Assembly: GCA_021325175.1 (NCBI GenBank)
Contig: JAJPHS010000085.1
Span: 1 to 53,726, forward strand
Direction of reading: 5' to 3'
DNA from: Terriglobia bacterium
GTDB taxonomy: Bacteria; Acidobacteriota; Terriglobia; Bryobacterales; Bryobacteraceae
Length of the DNA: 53,726 bases
Under the pieces are notes generated by a model, which saw only the letters and a list, made by a program, of their open reading frames with translations, was not told the DNA's origin and did not search any database. The position numbers and the translations under genes are program-made. Numbering within the stretch: the first letter of the stretch is position 1; every line of letters starts with the position of its first letter. Positions 50,989 through 53,726 of the stretch are shown piece by piece.

Positions 50989-53190
50989 CTACGGATTTTC
51001 CGGCCACAGATGTTTGGGATATTTTCTTGCGAGCTCGCGACGCAGTTGCGGATAAAGCCGATCCCAAAACCCCGCGAGGTCGGTGGTGACCTGCACCGGC
51101 CGGTGATTGGGCGCGAGCAGATGAACGACCACCGGCGTATTGCCGATGCGCGGCGTTTCGCGGAGCCCAAAGAAATCCTGCAAGCGCGATTCGATCCACG
51201 GCGGCTGGCCCGCTTCGTAATGCACTTTCACCCGCCGGCCGCCGGGCAATGCCAAGCGTTCCGGCGCGAGTTGATCGATGCGCGGCGGGCGAATCGCATC
51301 CAGCAGTCCGGCGAGCTGGGCGAAACTGTTCCGGCCGCGGCACAGCTCGCGCAGCGCGGCTGGCACATCGATCGGGATGCCGGCGAAAGCCGCGCGAGCG
51401 CAAAGCTGATTCAATTCGCCGCGATCGGCGAAGCGGCCTAAATCCGTTTCCATGGCTTTTTCGGCCAGCAGACGCGAAGTTTCCTCGCAGGGCGGCGCGG
51501 GCGCGCGCGTTTCCTCGATCACAAGCTGGTCGTAGAGCAGCGCAGTCACCTGTTCGACCCGCTCCGCCGCGCGATTCCATTCCAGACGCGAGCGCTCGAC
51601 GGCGTGATCGAGCAGCCATTCGGGCTCGAGCGGCGCGGTGAGGCGGACTCGCGGCAGTCCGTGCTCGCGGCGCTCTTCCACGTCGATCGCGATTAGAAAT
51701 TCGTGGCGGCAGTCGCGGCGCCTCGCCGATCCGCCGGACGCAAGCAGGATTTCATCGGCATTGCGCCGCCGCGCGACGCGATCGGGAAACGCCGCGAGCA
51801 CGCTTTGCAGAATTTCCGCGTCGCCGGCGCGATCGCGGCCCGGAATCAGGCGGCGAAGCTGCTCAAACACGCGTCGCGTTTGCAACTGCCAATTCGATTC
51901 GGCCAGCGCGAGCACATCCGGCGCGCCCCGCTCGCCCGTGCTGAGGACCGCCGCGATCTTGCAGGCCGATTCGGGAACGCCGCGGCGCGCCCCTTCCCAT
52001 GCAAGCTTGGCCAGACGCGGCGGCAAGGGCAATCGCGCCATTTCCGGCGACACTTGCAGACGATCGAGCAGCGCGTTGGCCGCCGCGATCGCAGGCTCCG
52101 GCGGAGCTTCCAGCCAATCGAGCGAATCGATTTTCATGGCGCGAAGCTGCAACACCATTTGCGACAGCTCCCGGCGGCGGATTTCCGGGACATCCGCGAT
52201 GGGGCGGCGGTGAAAATCCTCGGCCGTGTACAGGCGAATGACGCGCCCGGGTGCGGTTCGCGCCGCGCGTCCGGCGCGCTGCGCCGCCGATGCCTGGCTG
52301 ATGCGGTGCAGGTTCAGCGACGGCAGTCCGGTCCATGGCGAATCGATGGCGATCCGCGCCAATCCGCTATCGATCACCGCCGTAACGCCTTCGACAGTGA
52401 TGGAGCTTTCGGCGATGTTGGTGGAAAGAATCACTTTGCGCCGCCCGGCGGGAGCGACGGCACGATCCTGCTCTTCAGGCGAAAGATCGCCGTGCAGGGG
52501 AACCGTAAGAAGGCCGAAACGCTCGATCGCGCGGGCGGCGTTGCGAATTTCCGCCGCGCCGGGAAGAAACACGAGAACGTCGCCGTCCAAACCTTCCGCG
52601 AGCAGCCGCTCCAGCGCGGATGCCACCTGCTGTTCGAGCGGGGAGGCGGAATGCGGCGTGTATTCGATCCGCAACTCGAAAAGTTTTCCCGGGGATCGCG
52701 CCACCGGACAATCTAAATAACGCGCGATCGGCGCGGCATCAAGCGTCGCCGACATCACGACGATTCGTTTATCGGTTCGCTTCAGCAGCGCCAGAGCGAG
52801 ATCGCTATCGAGATGGCGCTCATGAAACTCATCGAGCACCACGGTTTCGACGCCTTTAAGTTGCGGATCGGCGAGCATGCGGCGCGTGAGCACGCCTTCG
52901 GTCATGAATCGGAGCCGGGTTCGCGGGCCGCTCACATCCTCGAAGCGCATCTGATATCCCACGGTTTCGCCAACCGGCTCGCGCATTTCGCCGGCGACCC
53001 GGCGTGCGGCCATTCGCGCCGCGAGCCGCCTGGGTTCGAGCACGATGACCTCGCCGCATCCGAGCTCCAGCAGCGCCGGAGGAACGCGCGTGGTTTTGCC
53101 CGCGCCCGGCGGAGCTTCGATCACCAGATGGCGCCCATGGCGAAGCTCTTCAAGAATTCGCGGCAGCAGATCGTCGATCGGAAGCTTCAT
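50989..53190 (-). CDS. hrpB: ATP-dependent RNA helicase HrpB (DEAH-type)
   Basis: The 733-residue helicase has Walker A PPGAGKT at residues 27-33 and the DEAH-box variant in VLDEFHERHLD. Motif III is MSATLD, and motifs V and VI are STNIAESSITVEGVTAVIDS and QRAGRAAR. The HrpB-specific C-terminal domain ends FWDRLYPQLRRELARKYPKH, a strong family signature. ATG 53190 gives the standard N-terminus KLPIDDLLPRIL; a longer frame reaches 53241. The ribosome binding site is weak. Its cellular role is poorly defined in most bacteria. It is divergent from the lactate permease gene. Confidence 0.95.
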   Translation of the reverse strand: MKLPIDDLLPRILEELRHGRHLVIEAPPGAGKTTRVPPALLELGCGEVIVLEPRRLAARMAARRVAGEMREPVGETVGYQMRFEDVSGPRTRLRFMTEGVLTRRMLADPQLKGVETVVLDEFHERHLDSDLALALLKRTDKRIVVMSATLDAAPIARYLDCPVARSPGKLFELRIEYTPHSASPLEQQVASALERLLAEGLDGDVLVFLPGAAEIRNAARAIERFGLLTVPLHGDLSPEEQDRAVAPAGRRKVILSTNIAESSITVEGVTAVIDSGLARIAIDSPWTGLPSLNLHRISQASAAQRAGRAARTAPGRVIRLYTAEDFHRRPIADVPEIRRRELSQMVLQLRAMKIDSLDWLEAPPEPAIAAANALLDRLQVSPEMARLPLPPRLAKLAWEGARRGVPESACKIAAVLSTGERGAPDVLALAESNWQLQTRRVFEQLRRLIPGRDRAGDAEILQSVLAAFPDRVARRRNADEILLASGGSARRRDCRHEFLIAIDVEERREHGLPRVRLTAPLEPEWLLDHAVERSRLEWNRAAERVEQVTALLYDQLVIEETRAPAPPCEETSRLLAEKAMETDLGRFADRGELNQLCARAAFAGIPIDVPAALRELCRGRNSFAQLAGLLDAIRPPRIDQLAPERLALPGGRRVKVHYEAGQPPWIESRLQDFFGLRETPRIGNTPVVVHLLAPNHRPVQVTTDLAGFWDRLYPQLRRELARKYPKHLWPENP

Positions 53191-53292
53191 TTCAAGAGGG
53201 CGGCGCGCGTTTGGGAAGATTCGCGCCTCGAGCGGGTTCACCGGACCTGCTTCTTCAACTTTACACGGCGCGCCAATCGCGGCAAGCGATGC

Positions 53293-53322
53293 TTGACAGC
53301 CTTTCGCCGGCGGATGTAGGAT
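53293..53322 (+). promoter_or_regulatory. Promoter of the lactate permease gene
   Basis: A perfect TTGACA (53293-53298) is separated by 18 bp from TAGGAT (53317-53322, four of six -10 positions). Transcription would start near 53329, giving a long leader before the ATG at 53563. Confidence 0.6.
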
Positions 53323-53338
53323 CGGGATATTTGCTTAC

Positions 53339-53349
53339 AGGTCAGACCA
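53339..53349 (+). promoter_or_regulatory. FadR/LldR-like operator
   Basis: AGGTCAGACCA matches the GntR/FadR-subfamily operator pattern TGGTnnnACCA at all but the first position. It lies about 10-20 nt downstream of the predicted transcription start, where a bound repressor would block the polymerase. Lactate-responsive LldR regulators of this subfamily control lactate permease genes in other bacteria. Confidence 0.5.
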
Positions 53350-53562
53350 ATACACCAGATCCCGATACGCGCCTCGGCCGCGCGGCTCTGAGCATTTCCG
53401 CAAGAGGCTCCCGCGGCGTTCGCCGGCCTGCGCCGGAACTTTTATGCGAGAATTGCAGTTTGCTCTCAACCCTTAGATTTATTTTTGCGAAAGATCCCGA
53501 CCGACCCTCCGGCGGCCTGTTCAAGCTTCGGAGACCTTTCGTTCCTCAGTGGAGGCTGGCCC

Positions 53563-53726
53563 ATGTGGCAGCAGAATTTTACTCCGATCGCGGGTAGCCT
53601 GGCCTATTCGACAATCATAGCCGCGGCTCCGATCTTCGTGCTGCTGTTAATGCTCGGAGTGCTGCGAATGCCCGCCTGGATCTCCGCGCTTTGCGGACTG
53701 GCCACGGGGGCGGTGGTGGCCGTGGC
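53563..53726 (+). CDS. lldP: L-lactate permease, N-terminal part (cut by the window end)
   Basis: The frame starts at ATG 53563 with GGAGG 7 nt upstream and stays open to the last base. The visible 54 residues begin MWQQNFTPIAGSLAYSTIIA, followed by a transmembrane segment (PIFVLLLMLGVLRM), PAWISALCGLATG and the start of a second hydrophobic helix. This is the typical N-terminus of the LctP/LldP lactate permease family, which imports L- and D-lactate with protons. The upstream GntR-type operator fits a lactate-inducible gene. The remaining domains and any lactate dehydrogenase genes lie outside the window. Confidence 0.85.
   Translation, partial: MWQQNFTPIAGSLAYSTIIAAAPIFVLLLMLGVLRMPAWISALCGLATGAVVAV

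Larger units (their letters stand above)
53191..53562. other. Divergent intergenic region hrpB / lactate permease
   Basis: No gene is supported in this 372-bp space. It holds a promoter (53293-53322) and an operator-like palindrome (53339-53349) for the rightward permease gene. A leader of roughly 230 nt follows with several GC-rich stems but no class of riboswitch that I recognise. A plus-strand open frame crossing it has no family resemblance. Confidence 0.5.

Noticed and set aside
53211-53597. Plus-strand open frame of 128 codons before the permease gene
   Set aside because: It runs through a promoter, an operator and the leader, ends inside the permease gene in another frame, and has no domain.

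Overview
The window looks like a chromosomal segment of an Acidobacteriota bacterium, probably Bryobacterales/Solibacter-like. This is inferred from the high GC content, the acidobacterial VWFA-type protein, a signal-peptide NHL propeller protein, a GnnA-like oxidoreductase with TonB, and the abundance of Ser/Thr kinases. No rRNA, tRNA, CRISPR array or insertion sequence was recognised by eye.

The left half (1-22,000) is mostly housekeeping and stress genes. In order it holds an orphan FliA/WhiG-type sigma factor, a short membrane ORF, a TonB-like protein, a Gfo/Idh/MocA dehydrogenase, and a YifB/ComM ATPase. A DUF721 (DciA-like)-gatC-gatA run with overlapping genes is followed by Mn-type superoxide dismutase, dCTP deaminase and phosphoglucomutase. 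Then come an htpX-copZ-copA operon, an hsp20 gene with a clear promoter and terminator, a cupin/NHL pair, a HupE/UreJ-like membrane protein, a DinB-fold protein, a VWA protein, and an ECF sigma/RskA-type anti-sigma pair next to a Tat-exported ferritin-like protein.

The centre (22,000-50,200) is a type VI secretion (T6SS) locus in two divergent operons. The leftward operon (33,655 to 23,320) encodes a PP2C phosphatase, a transmembrane Ser/Thr kinase, an exported PEGA-domain protein, TssL, TssM, a tail-anchored Ser/Thr kinase, and a membrane sensor with a Tll0287-like domain, a c-type haem motif and HAMP. Its genes overlap by 4 bp, abut, or lie 16 bp apart. The rightward operon starts at a good sigma70-type promoter (TTGACT-18-TATAAT). 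It encodes TssB, TssC, Hcp, TagJ, TssA, TssE, TssF, TssG, TssH/ClpV, VgrG, an unrecognised helical protein, PAAR, TssK and a PI-PLC X-domain-like protein. No TssJ is recognisable. A third kinase, with two C-terminal repeats, converges on the leftward operon. The layout suggests a T6SS controlled by reversible Thr/Ser phosphorylation and perhaps a haem or redox input. The last gene of the rightward operon is a candidate phospholipase effector.

The right end holds an exported-type protein that lacks a signal peptide, the HrpB helicase, and the first 54 codons of an L-lactate permease gene, with a promoter and a FadR/LldR-like operator upstream.
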